The notes beneath the pieces are model-generated. The model did not search any database and was not told where the DNA came from. It worked only from the letters and a program-made list of their open reading frames with translations. A stretch of DNA of 64,000 bases. Source: Bacteroidales bacterium (GTDB lineage Bacteria; Bacteroidota; Bacteroidia; Bacteroidales; GCA-2748055). Position 1 is the stretch's first letter, and each line of letters begins with the position of its first letter. The stretch is taken from contig JARGFM010000001.1 of assembly GCA_029210725.1 (NCBI GenBank), positions 239,884-303,883 on the forward strand. The letters run 5' to 3'. Below are positions 8,326 through 15,777 of this stretch, one piece after another. The position numbers and the translations under genes are program-made.

Positions 8326-9039
8326 ATGATGAAAAAAATTGCCTTCCTCCTGCTGCTTATGCTGATAGTCCTTCCCGGATGCCTGGAGGATCCAGATCCC
8401 CTGCCCCAGACGATCAGGACTTATGAGTATTTTTATAACTACCTGATGGAATCTTATGATATCCAGTGGGAAATTGATGAAAAAATCATTGGTTCCGGGC
8501 ATTCATACGGAGTTCCGGCTCAGGCGGTAATTGAACTTGATGAAAGTCAGCAGGAGGTCCTCTTTCTGACCAGGAATCCCGATACCGGACTTTTGCTCGA
8601 CAGCCTCTCCGGATTGTTATTCGAAAACGGCTCATATATGCTGGCTATGTTGGGTAATGAAGAGGAGCCCCATCTTCTCTTTAAGCCTCTGGATACCCGG
8701 CCCCCTACCTCGGGTATGATTAAAATTCATTTCATGCACGCCGCACCAACTATGAATCCCGTAGATATTTATGTTGGCGGGAATCAGCCCGGGGACAAAG
8801 TACTTTCAGCCCTGGACTATACTTCGGTGACCGAGTATCTTGAAATTGCGGAAGATAAACTTTGGGAAGCTCTTATTATCACACCGGCCAACAGCCTTCC
8901 TGCCGACTCAACCATCCTCTCGTACACAGCTAACACCATTTTTAAAATCGGCAACGCATATCTGTGTACCATCGGACACAATGAAAACGATATTGAATCA
9001 CCTTTCCTGATACAGGTGGATGAACATCCCGTCTATTAG
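8326..9039 (+). CDS. DUF4397-like lipoprotein, paralogue 1
   Basis: The frame is open from 8194, but ATG 8326 (or 8329) gives MMKKIAF followed by a lipobox LPGC, so the protein is a predicted lipoprotein. The C-terminal half, KIHFMHAAPTMNPVDIYVGG onward, matches the beta-sandwich DUF4397 pattern (HAxP...VDIYV). The N-terminal half holds a shared module (YEYFYNY...IQWEIDE). It is a paralogue of the lipoprotein at 9475-10188: both have TIRTY/KIRSY after the lipobox, WEID, and DTRPPTSG/DTSRPQAG before the DUF4397 part. Function is unknown; a cell-surface role is likely. Confidence 0.78.
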   Translation: MMKKIAFLLLLMLIVLPGCLEDPDPLPQTIRTYEYFYNYLMESYDIQWEIDEKIIGSGHSYGVPAQAVIELDESQQEVLFLTRNPDTGLLLDSLSGLLFENGSYMLAMLGNEEEPHLLFKPLDTRPPTSGMIKIHFMHAAPTMNPVDIYVGGNQPGDKVLSALDYTSVTEYLEIAEDKLWEALIITPANSLPADSTILSYTANTIFKIGNAYLCTIGHNENDIESPFLIQVDEHPVY

Positions 9040-9048
9040 TGATCGGGA

Positions 9049-9056
9049 TAATTTTG
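9049..9056 (+). promoter_or_regulatory. candidate -7 element (TAATTTTG)
   Basis: An exact TAnnTTTG match 26 bases before the start of the small membrane protein gene. No convincing -33 element is visible. Confidence 0.4.
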
Positions 9057-9081
9057 TAAAACCGGACAAAGCAGACTAAAC

Positions 9082-9459
9082 ATGGAAAAACAGAGAAATA
9101 TGAAACAGCATGTCTCTTTTGTGGGAGCATTGCATATTGGATTCGGGATTCTCGGATTGATTGGGGCTCTTGCCATTTTTTTTGGTTTTCAATTTCTTTT
9201 TCAATTTGTTGAAGAGGAACCCCTCGCTGAACAAATACTCTCCTATGTGGGTAATGCCCTTGCTCTGATTATCCTGTTTATTAGTACCCTGGGCGTCATT
9301 GGCGGAATCGGCCTCTTTTCATACCGGTCCTGGGCACGCATCCTGGTTTTGATTGTCTCGGCCATCAATTGCCTGAATGTTCCCGTAGGTACTGCCAAAG
9401 GGGTATATTCGATTTGGGTGCTTATGCAACCCGAAACCATTGAACTGTTTGAAAGTTAA
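9082..9459 (+). CDS. small integral membrane protein between DUF4397 lipoproteins
   Basis: A 125-residue protein with three or four membrane helices: SFVGALHIGFGILGLIGALA, a second hydrophobic stretch FFGFQFLFQFV, ALALIILFISTLGVIGGIGL and a final RILVLIVSAINCLNVPVGTA. The amphipathic LFSYRSWAR turn resembles small Bacteroidota membrane proteins of unknown function. No catalytic residues can be identified. ATG 9082 and ATG 9100 are both possible. It sits between two paralogous lipoprotein genes, 42 bases after the first and 15 before the second. Confidence 0.7.
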   Translation: MEKQRNMKQHVSFVGALHIGFGILGLIGALAIFFGFQFLFQFVEEEPLAEQILSYVGNALALIILFISTLGVIGGIGLFSYRSWARILVLIVSAINCLNVPVGTAKGVYSIWVLMQPETIELFES

Positions 9460-9474
9460 AAGAAACCTGATTTC

Positions 9475-10188
9475 ATGAAAAAGCTATTTATCCTATCCAT
9501 TCTTTTTTCCCCTTTTTTACTGTCGTGTGACAAAGAACCGGAACCCGAGCCCGAAAAGATACGCTCCTACTGCTATCTCTATCATTTTGTGCCTGAACTG
9601 GGAAGTGTGATCTGGGAAATCGATGATATTGAGGTACCTGAACCAAAGGACTATTCCGTGCTCCTGGCTGGCTCGGTTCTGCTTGAATCTGCTAGCGAGG
9701 AGATTAGCTTTACGGTTAAACATTCGGGTACCAAAGAGGTGCTTGTCAGTCAGCTCGTTCCAATGGAACAGGATAAGTATTACATGATCATTGTCAGTGG
9801 CCCGGCAGACGCTCCCTCTTTGTTAATCAGAGAGATCGATACCAGCCGCCCTCAGGCCGGACAAGTGAGGTTTCAGGCCTATCATGCAGCCAATGGTCAA
9901 TCGTCCATCGACATCTATATGGGAGGGAGTACTCCGGATAAACGCGTTGTCTCAGATCTTAATTTATTAAGCCTGTCCGAGTCCTTTGAAGTTCAGGACT
10001 TTGATGCCAGGGCAGCCATTACATTTACGGCTCATAGTGAAGAATATAACCAGGACAGTGTTATACTGACTTCCTTGTATAACGACCAGATTGGATCCGG
10101 AGCCAGTTACCTGACTGTGCTGGCCCCCTTTACCTTCGAACCAGCTTCAGAGCTGACGATCTGGCTTTACAGCCTGCCCCTTGAATAA
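9475..10188 (+). CDS. DUF4397-like lipoprotein, paralogue 2
   Basis: The signal peptide ends in a lipobox (FLLSC at residues 14-18) followed by a charged EPEPEPE spacer. The domain layout equals that of the lipoprotein at 8326-9039: a WEIDD module, then RFQAYHAANGQSSIDIYMGG, the DUF4397-type strand pair. Both products are 237-238 residues, so the pair arose by tandem duplication. A hairpin lies just after the stop, between this gene and the convergent hydrogenase operon. Confidence 0.78.
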   Translation: MKKLFILSILFSPFLLSCDKEPEPEPEKIRSYCYLYHFVPELGSVIWEIDDIEVPEPKDYSVLLAGSVLLESASEEISFTVKHSGTKEVLVSQLVPMEQDKYYMIIVSGPADAPSLLIREIDTSRPQAGQVRFQAYHAANGQSSIDIYMGGSTPDKRVVSDLNLLSLSESFEVQDFDARAAITFTAHSEEYNQDSVILTSLYNDQIGSGASYLTVLAPFTFEPASELTIWLYSLPLE

Positions 10189-10191
10189 ATA

Positions 10192-10226
10192 GAGCCGGCT
10201 CCAGTTAATTCCCGGACCGGCTCCTT
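10192..10226. terminator. probable bidirectional terminator between convergent operons
   Basis: Arms GAGCCGG (10192-10198) and CCGGCTC (10217-10223) enclose an 18-base loop with additional TCC/GGA pairing. CTTT follows on the plus strand; on the minus strand TATTTATT follows. It lies exactly between the convergent lipoprotein and hydrogenase genes. The T-tracts are short, so it is moderately supported. Confidence 0.5.
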
Positions 10227-10247
10227 TCAGAATATATGAGTCCTGAC

Positions 10248-12029
10248 CTAATACCTTACACGTTTTGTATAATGGGTATGTAGGAGTTCGTGGGATTTGT
10301 GTCCCAGTGGTTCTCCCAGAAATTCCCGGTATATTCCAATAATCTCCGGATTCTCATGAGATTTTCGGATCTCCATGGACATATCCTCGGCATAAATGGC
10401 CTCGGTCCGCTTTCTTCGAATCTCTTCATTGGTCGGAATGGGTTGTCCGCCACCTCCCAGGCATCCGTCGGGACAGGCCATCACCTCAATAAAATGGGCC
10501 TCGATATCCCCGCTCTTCACACCATTCATCAGTTTTCTGGCATTCACAAGCCCGTGAGCCACCGCACACTTCAGCTCCACTCCATTCAGAAAGCTCCACT
10601 CCTCTTTGCAATCTTCAATCATAACCGAGGCCTGCCTGACCCCTTCCATACCACGTACGGGGGTGATATTCAAACCTTCAAAGGGAACTTCTCTTCCGGT
10701 TACAATCTCATAGGCCGTTCTCAGAGCGGCTTCCATCACACCACCTGTGGCTCCGAATATGACGGCTGCTCCGCTCGAAACACCCATGATACTGTCGTAT
10801 TTGTCTTCTTTTAATTTGTTGAAATCCACACCGGCCTGCTTGATCATTCTGGCCAGTTCCCTGGTCGTTAAAACATAGTCGACATCCTTGAAACCGCTGG
10901 ATCGCATTTCGGGGCGATCAGCTTCATATTTCTTGGCTGTACACGGCATAATAGAAACACTAACCACATCTTTTGGATCGAGTTTCCTGACCTGGGCATA
11001 ATAAGTTTTGGCCAGGGCACCGAACATCTGCTGGGGTGATTTGCAGGTAGAAACATTGGGAAGATACTCCGGGAAGGTATGTTCGATAAATTTGACCCAG
11101 CCCGGTGAACAGGAAGTGGTCATGGGAAGGGCCACCTCCGGATCCTTATCAACCAGGGCCTTCTTCAGCCTGGTCAACAGCTCAGTTCCCTCTTCCATGA
11201 TGGTCAGGTCCGCGGTAAAATCGGTATCCAGCACCGAATCAAATCCAAGTCTTTTCAATGCTGAAACCATCTGACCTGTCACCCTGCTACCGGCTTCCAG
11301 TCCCAGCTCTTCACCCAGACCAACCCTGACAGCCGGCGCTGTCTGAACCACCACATGTTTGGTGGGATCCAGAATAACATCCCAGACTTCATCCAGATAG
11401 GTACGCTCCACCAGGGCACCGGTTGGACAACGGTTGATACACTGACCGCAATTGGTACAAATGACTTCTGCCATGGAGAGGTCCTCAAAGGTGGTGATCC
11501 GCTGATGATCCCCCTTAAAGGCCACAGTAAGTGCATTTACACCCTGCAGTTGTTCACAGGTGCGAACGCAACGCTGACAACGGATGCATTTGCTGTCGTC
11601 TTTTTGAATGGAAGGTGAGAAGCGGTCAATAGTATAATCTTTGATCGTATTAAGATCGATAAAGATGTGATCGCCCACGGCAAATTCATTCGAAAGATTC
11701 TGCAGCTCACACATTCCATTCTTATAGCATTTCGTACAATCGGCATTGTGTTCCGAAAGCAGCAACTCAATAATGTGTTTCCGGGCCGAGCGAACCTTCA
11801 GAGAATTCGTCAGGATCTGCATCCCTTCGGAAACCGGAGAGGCACATGCCGCCACCAGCGATTTTGCACCCAGCTGTTCCACCACACAAACCCGGCAATT
11901 TCCCGCAACACAGAGATCGTCGTGATGACAGAGAGTAGGTATCCTGAAATTCATTTTTTTGGCCGCATCAAGAATGGTGGTTCCTTCCGGAACTTTTACG
12001 AGCATGCCATTAATAGATAAATTAACCAT
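10248..12029 (-). CDS. hndD: [FeFe]-hydrogenase catalytic subunit (HndD/HydA-type)
   Basis: The 593-residue protein has an N-terminal [2Fe-2S] domain (Cys34, 45, 48, 62), a His-ligated [4Fe-4S] site (His94, Cys98, 101, 107), two ferredoxin-type clusters (CIRCQRC, CTNCGQC) and the H-cluster domain. The H-cluster signatures are L1 TSCSPGW (305-311), L2 MPCTAKKYE (361-369) and L3 EVMACPDGCLGGGGQP (515-530). L1 is TSC-S-P instead of the standard TSC-C-P. It catalyses proton reduction or hydrogen oxidation in the cytoplasm with HndC and HndA, encoded just upstream in the same operon. H-cluster maturases HydE, HydF and HydG are not in the window. Confidence 0.95.
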   Translation of the reverse strand: MVNLSINGMLVKVPEGTTILDAAKKMNFRIPTLCHHDDLCVAGNCRVCVVEQLGAKSLVAACASPVSEGMQILTNSLKVRSARKHIIELLLSEHNADCTKCYKNGMCELQNLSNEFAVGDHIFIDLNTIKDYTIDRFSPSIQKDDSKCIRCQRCVRTCEQLQGVNALTVAFKGDHQRITTFEDLSMAEVICTNCGQCINRCPTGALVERTYLDEVWDVILDPTKHVVVQTAPAVRVGLGEELGLEAGSRVTGQMVSALKRLGFDSVLDTDFTADLTIMEEGTELLTRLKKALVDKDPEVALPMTTSCSPGWVKFIEHTFPEYLPNVSTCKSPQQMFGALAKTYYAQVRKLDPKDVVSVSIMPCTAKKYEADRPEMRSSGFKDVDYVLTTRELARMIKQAGVDFNKLKEDKYDSIMGVSSGAAVIFGATGGVMEAALRTAYEIVTGREVPFEGLNITPVRGMEGVRQASVMIEDCKEEWSFLNGVELKCAVAHGLVNARKLMNGVKSGDIEAHFIEVMACPDGCLGGGGQPIPTNEEIRRKRTEAIYAEDMSMEIRKSHENPEIIGIYREFLGEPLGHKSHELLHTHYTKRVRY

Positions 12030-12055
12030 GATATCTGTTTTATCTGTTTTCCTAA

Positions 12056-13216
12056 TTAGTAAATAATCTCTTCCTTAAAATTCTCCACAATGGATCCAAA
12101 GGCATTTCCCACCGACTGACCCAATCCGCACTTGGAGGCACGTTTCATGGTTTTCGCCAGTTTAACCAGTTCGTCCAGATACTTGGAGTTCTTCTCACCC
12201 CGCTTCACCGCCTCGACTCCCTTCAGCAACTGCTGGCAACCCACACGACAGGGGGTACATTGACCGCAGGACTCTTCGGTGAAGAAATCCAGATAATTGT
12301 GAAGCACATTATACATGGAACGCGTAGAATTAAACAGCTTCATGGATCCCCCGGTGGGGACTCCTTCGAATCCAATAATGGTCTCTTCAAACTTCTTCCG
12401 GGGAACACAAAATCCGGAGGCCCCCCCCACCTGGACTGCCTTGGTGTCGCCATCACCGAAATCATTGACAAACTCGTCCACAGTCATTCCGAGCTCCAGT
12501 TCATAGATGCCCGCTTTGGGAGTATCGCCCGATATGGAGAACACTTTTGAACCCCTGGAATCTTTAGTTCCCAGCTCCTTGAAATGACTGGCCCCGTATT
12601 TCATGATCATCACACTGTGCACCAGCGTTTCCACATTGTTAATGACGGTGGGTTTTCCAAAAAGTCCGGATTTGGTCGGATAGGGAGGCTTGTTCCGGGG
12701 TTCTCCCCTTTTACCTTCGATGGATTCAAACAGGGCACTCTCCTCGCCACAAATATAGGCACCACTGCCCAGTCGTATCTGGATTCTGAAGTTTTGGTTA
12801 AATTCATCCATGGTCTGATGGAATTTTTTTAACTCCTCATTCAATTTGGGGATTAAAAATTTATACTCACCCCGCAGATAGACATATCCCATCTTGGCCC
12901 CTATGGCCTTCCCGGCGATGGCCATTCCGCAAAACACCTTTCCGGGTACCAGGTCAAGAATTTCACGATCCTTGAAAGTTCCGGGCTCACCTTCATCAGC
13001 ATTACAGACTATGTATTTAACAGGATCCTTTTCACTGGCGGTAAAGCACCATTTTAACCCGGTGGGGAATCCTGCGCCGCCGCGGCCTTTCAGGTCAGAT
13101 TCAAGTAACTCCTGGCAGATGGCATCGGGTTCCATATCCACGATTTTTTTCAGGACATCCCTGCATTCAATCTTTTCAAAAATAAGATCTACTCTTTTTA
13201 CATGCTGTGAACTCAT
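12056..13216 (-). CDS. hndC: NADH-binding hydrogenase subunit (HndC/HydB/NuoF-like), short form
   Basis: This is the FMN/NAD(H)-binding subunit. GRGGAGFPTGLKW and the following ADEGEPGTFKDRE bind FMN, GSGAYICGEESALFESIEGK is the NADH site, and ESCGQCTPCR...C with a later CGLGQS ligates the N3-type [4Fe-4S] cluster. At 386 residues it is much shorter than HydB of bifurcating hydrogenases (about 600). The N-terminal thioredoxin-like [2Fe-2S] domain and the C-terminal two-cluster ferredoxin domain are both missing. It therefore resembles the bare NuoF core. It lies between hndA and hndD with 20- and 26-base gaps. Confidence 0.93.
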   Translation of the reverse strand: MSSQHVKRVDLIFEKIECRDVLKKIVDMEPDAICQELLESDLKGRGGAGFPTGLKWCFTASEKDPVKYIVCNADEGEPGTFKDREILDLVPGKVFCGMAIAGKAIGAKMGYVYLRGEYKFLIPKLNEELKKFHQTMDEFNQNFRIQIRLGSGAYICGEESALFESIEGKRGEPRNKPPYPTKSGLFGKPTVINNVETLVHSVMIMKYGASHFKELGTKDSRGSKVFSISGDTPKAGIYELELGMTVDEFVNDFGDGDTKAVQVGGASGFCVPRKKFEETIIGFEGVPTGGSMKLFNSTRSMYNVLHNYLDFFTEESCGQCTPCRVGCQQLLKGVEAVKRGEKNSKYLDELVKLAKTMKRASKCGLGQSVGNAFGSIVENFKEEIIY

Positions 13217-13236
13217 GTTAATAGTATTTTTCGTAA

Positions 13237-13707
13237 TTATTTTTTAATATATTCCCTTAATATTTCCGTTACTTTTCTGGGTGTAAGTTCCGTATAGGGC
13301 GTATCATTGATCAGCATAGCAGGCGCTTTATGACACCAGCCAATGCAGTTGGCCTCCAGTAAACTGAACTTCCGGTCGGGAGTGGTTTCTCCCATCTTCA
13401 CCTTAAGAATCTCCTCAATGGTGGAAAGGATGTCGTTTTTGCCTTTCATGGCACAGGAAATGGTTTTACAGATCCTGATCACATATTTGCCCCTGACCTC
13501 GGTATCCAGGAAGGAGTAAAAAGTGGCGGTTCCGAATACATCAGCAGCTGAAATATCAAGTTCTCTGGCCACATCCACCATGTCCTGCCTGGAGAGAAAG
13601 CGGTTATGAACCACCAGGTCCTGCAGAATGGGTATCAGGCTTTCACGGGTCCTGCCATGCTTATTGGCCAGCTCCCTAACTAATTCATTTTCAATAATCG
13701 TCTCCAT
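13237..13707 (-). CDS. hndA: thioredoxin-like [2Fe-2S] hydrogenase subunit (HndA/HydC/NuoE-like)
   Basis: A 156-residue protein with a helical N-terminus (SLIPILQDLVVHNRFLSRQD) and a thioredoxin-fold [2Fe-2S] domain whose four ligands are the C-x4-C of ICKTISCAMKG and the C-x3-C of NCIGWCHKAP. It passes electrons between the NADH-binding subunit and the hydrogenase. It is the first gene of the hndA-hndC-hndD operon. An AT-rich divergent region separates it from the blaI-like gene. Confidence 0.93.
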   Translation of the reverse strand: METIIENELVRELANKHGRTRESLIPILQDLVVHNRFLSRQDMVDVARELDISAADVFGTATFYSFLDTEVRGKYVIRICKTISCAMKGKNDILSTIEEILKVKMGETTPDRKFSLLEANCIGWCHKAPAMLINDTPYTELTPRKVTEILREYIKK

Positions 13708-13969
13708 GAGCTCACAAAATTTTTAGTGTATTACGCTGGTTTATTGAGTTTTAACTAGACTGTTATTTGTTTCACAAAATGAAAGGGTAAAATTAGAATT
13801 TCGATGTGAATCTTATAACAACAAAAGTCATAATTTATCACTGAGAGCCAATAAATACTCAATCTAAATAGGAAACTGTGCTTATCTGCTATCAGTAAAC
13901 CGCTTAGATCCTTCCATTAAAAATAGCAACAGGGTAAAATACCTTCTATTTTTGAAATATTTGAAAATT

Positions 13970-13985
13970 AACTAAGGAATTAGTT
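13970..13985. promoter_or_regulatory. BlaI-type operator 1 (AACTAA-N4-TTAGTT)
   Basis: A perfect 6-base inverted repeat AACTAA-GGAA-TTAGTT. Its right end overlaps the candidate -33 TTG (13984-13986). It has the same arms and spacing as operator 2, 20 bases downstream, so two dimers would bind on the same helical face. Confidence 0.78.
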
Positions 13986-13989
13986 GCAT

Positions 13990-14005
13990 AACTAAGTATT
14001 TAGTT
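13990..14005. promoter_or_regulatory. BlaI-type operator 2 (AACTAA-N4-TTAGTT)
   Basis: A perfect inverted repeat AACTAA-GTAT-TTAGTT filling the spacer between the -33 TTG (13984-13986) and a -7-like TAATATTG (14007-14014). The 20-base spacing between those two boxes fits a Bacteroidota promoter. Occupancy would block it, so autoregulation by the BlaI-like product at 14041 is likely. Confidence 0.78.
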
Positions 14006-14040
14006 TTAATATTGTATGGAAATTAATAATCAGTGCCAAT

Positions 14041-14421
14041 ATGAACACACTCACCAAGGCAGAAGAACAGATTATGCAGATCCTCTGGGACGAAAAAGAG
14101 GGTTTTGTAAAGGACCTGCTGCAAAAATTCCCGGATCCCCGGCCAGCCTATAATACCGTGTCTACCATCATCAGAATCCTTGAAAAAAAGGGCTTCGTTG
14201 CTCATCGCAGCTTTGGTAAATCCCACCAGTACTATCCCCTTGTCAGCCGGGAAAAATACCGGAATGAACGCTTTTCCGGCCTGATGAAGGACTACTTCAA
14301 CAACTCCATGAAACAGGTGCTCTCCCACTTTGGTTCCAACGGATCCCTGAGTATGAAGGAGGCCGATGAAATTATACATATGATGGAAGAGCTAAAACAA
14401 AAAAACGGGACCTATGAATAA
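14041..14421 (+). CDS. blaI: BlaI/MecI-family transcriptional repressor
   Basis: A 126-residue winged-helix repressor. LTKAEEQIMQILWDEKEGFV, DLLQKFPDPRPAYNTVSTII (recognition helix) and RILEKKGFVAHRSFGKSHQY are standard BlaI/MecI signatures, and the C-terminal helix forms the dimer. The family is inactivated by proteolysis downstream of a BlaR1/MecR1-type membrane protease, encoded here by the next gene with an 8-base overlap. Two identical palindromes cover the promoter. In Bacteroidota these pairs often control genes other than beta-lactamases, and no beta-lactamase is present in the window. Confidence 0.92.
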   Translation: MNTLTKAEEQIMQILWDEKEGFVKDLLQKFPDPRPAYNTVSTIIRILEKKGFVAHRSFGKSHQYYPLVSREKYRNERFSGLMKDYFNNSMKQVLSHFGSNGSLSMKEADEIIHMMEELKQKNGTYE

Positions 14422-15727
14422 CTTGTTTGCCTACCTGGTGGAGCTTAATATCTCCCTGATGATCCTTTTTGTGGCCTACAAACTGTTCTTCGAGAAGGAT
14501 AAAAACTTTACGGTCAGGCGGATTTATCTTCTTGGAGTGCTAACCCTGCCCGTGATTCTTCCATTTATACCCGACTCCATAAGAATGCCGGTGGCCCGGA
14601 TGGCACCCATCTCCATTTCACTGGAAGAAGTTACCGTTCTTGGGTCAGCTTCAGCAACAGGGGGAGACAGCTCCATATCTTTCACCGGTCTGTTCCTGTT
14701 GATCTATCTCTTCATTCTGGCCCTGGGAATTCTTAAAGTATTCATTCAGCTTACGCGTATTGGCCATATTATACTACGTGCGAAAAGATTCACCCTGAAC
14801 GGGACCCCCCTGCTTGCAAGCAAAGCCCTGCATGCAAGTTCTTTCTTTGGCTATATCTTTATCGATCCTGCCTGTGCAAGCGAGCATTCGATCTCTCACA
14901 TCCTGGAGCACGAAAATATTCATAAACGGGAATGGCACTCTGTGGACCGTATTCTCCTGGAAATCTTTGTTATAGTCAACTGGTTTAATCCGGTAGCCTG
15001 GATGTTCCGGAGATCAGTCATTGAAAACCTGGAATACCTGGCCGACTCAGCAGTCCTGCGCAAAGGCACCGACCCAACTAAATACCAGTTATCCATATTA
15101 AACCAATATATAGGAAGCGCTTCTATTTCAAATCAATTTAGTAGTCAAATTAAAAACCGAATCAACATGCTAAACAAGAATTATAAACTGGGAAGCAGAT
15201 GGAAACTTGTTCTGCTGCTCCCGCTAACCGTTATTGCCTTCCTTGTCGTATCCTGTACAGATAAAGATGCGCCCATCCAGGCCATCGAACCGGCGGAAGA
15301 AATATCCGCAGATATGCCAGAGGAAGAAGTCTTTTATGTGGTCGAGGAAATGCCAACATTCAACGGCGAGGAGGCCATCGAATTCCGAAGGTATATCGCC
15401 CAGAACCTCATCTATCCCCCTGAAGCTGCCGAACAGGGAGCAACAGGAAAAATCTTGATTAATTTCATTGTAACAAAAGAAGGAAAGGTGGAGGTTCCTG
15501 ACCAGGAAACTATGGCCAAGATAGAAGGTAAAGAGCTTGGCGAAGTAGTCGTGACAGCTTATTCCAGCTATGAAGGTCAAGATGAGCCGGAAGAACAATA
15601 TATACAGATGCTAAAGGACGAAGTAAAGCGGGTTGTACTCTCTTCCCCCGACTGGGTACCAGGTAAACAGAGAGGGAAAGCGGTAGATGTATTATTTACC
15701 TTTCCTGTTAATTTCGTTTTACAATAA
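14414..15727 (+). CDS. M56 (BlaR1-like) membrane metallopeptidase with TonB C-terminal domain
   Basis: The N-terminal 280 residues are membrane-embedded, with zinc motif HENIH (166-170) preceded by SHILE and followed by EWHSVDRILLEI, as in BlaR1/MecR1 M56 peptidases. After the last helix (KLVLLLPLTVIAFLVVSC, about 265-282) the periplasmic part is a TonB C-terminal domain. This part begins TFNGEEAIEFRRYIAQNLIYP and contains an inserted GEVVVTAYSS segment. The penicillin-binding sensor domain of true BlaR1 is absent, so beta-lactam sensing is not supported. It overlaps blaI by 8 bases and ends at a strong terminator. Confidence 0.9.
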   Translation: MNNLFAYLVELNISLMILFVAYKLFFEKDKNFTVRRIYLLGVLTLPVILPFIPDSIRMPVARMAPISISLEEVTVLGSASATGGDSSISFTGLFLLIYLFILALGILKVFIQLTRIGHIILRAKRFTLNGTPLLASKALHASSFFGYIFIDPACASEHSISHILEHENIHKREWHSVDRILLEIFVIVNWFNPVAWMFRRSVIENLEYLADSAVLRKGTDPTKYQLSILNQYIGSASISNQFSSQIKNRINMLNKNYKLGSRWKLVLLLPLTVIAFLVVSCTDKDAPIQAIEPAEEISADMPEEEVFYVVEEMPTFNGEEAIEFRRYIAQNLIYPPEAAEQGATGKILINFIVTKEGKVEVPDQETMAKIEGKELGEVVVTAYSSYEGQDEPEEQYIQMLKDEVKRVVLSSPDWVPGKQRGKAVDVLFTFPVNFVLQ

Positions 15728-15736
15728 ACCCTTAAG

Positions 15737-15772
15737 AAAGACCGCGTGCAAGCTGCCTCGCGGTCTTTTTTT
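15737..15772 (+). terminator. Rho-independent terminator after the blaI-blaR1-like operon
   Basis: Perfect 10-base arms AAAGACCGCG (15737-15746) and CGCGGTCTTT (15759-15768) around a 12-base loop, continuing into TTTTTTT. Confidence 0.92.
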
Positions 15773-15777
15773 GATCC

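Larger units (their letters stand above)
13708..14040. other. 333-base divergent intergenic region between hydrogenase and blaI-like operons
   Basis: The stretch is AT-rich and holds no plausible gene. Its right end carries the blaI-like promoter and two palindromic operators (13970-14014). The left part must contain the hydrogenase promoter, but no exact TAnnTTTG match is visible on the minus strand. Confidence 0.7.

Noticed and set aside
10290..10814. 174-residue open frame on the plus strand
   Set aside because: It is antisense to the C-terminal part of the hydrogenase catalytic subunit, including L3, which is clearly coding on the minus strand.
14041..15727. A beta-lactam resistance operon
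   Set aside because: Although the regulator pair is BlaI/BlaR1-like, no beta-lactamase or penicillin-binding protein gene is nearby and the sensor domain of the membrane protease is TonB-like.
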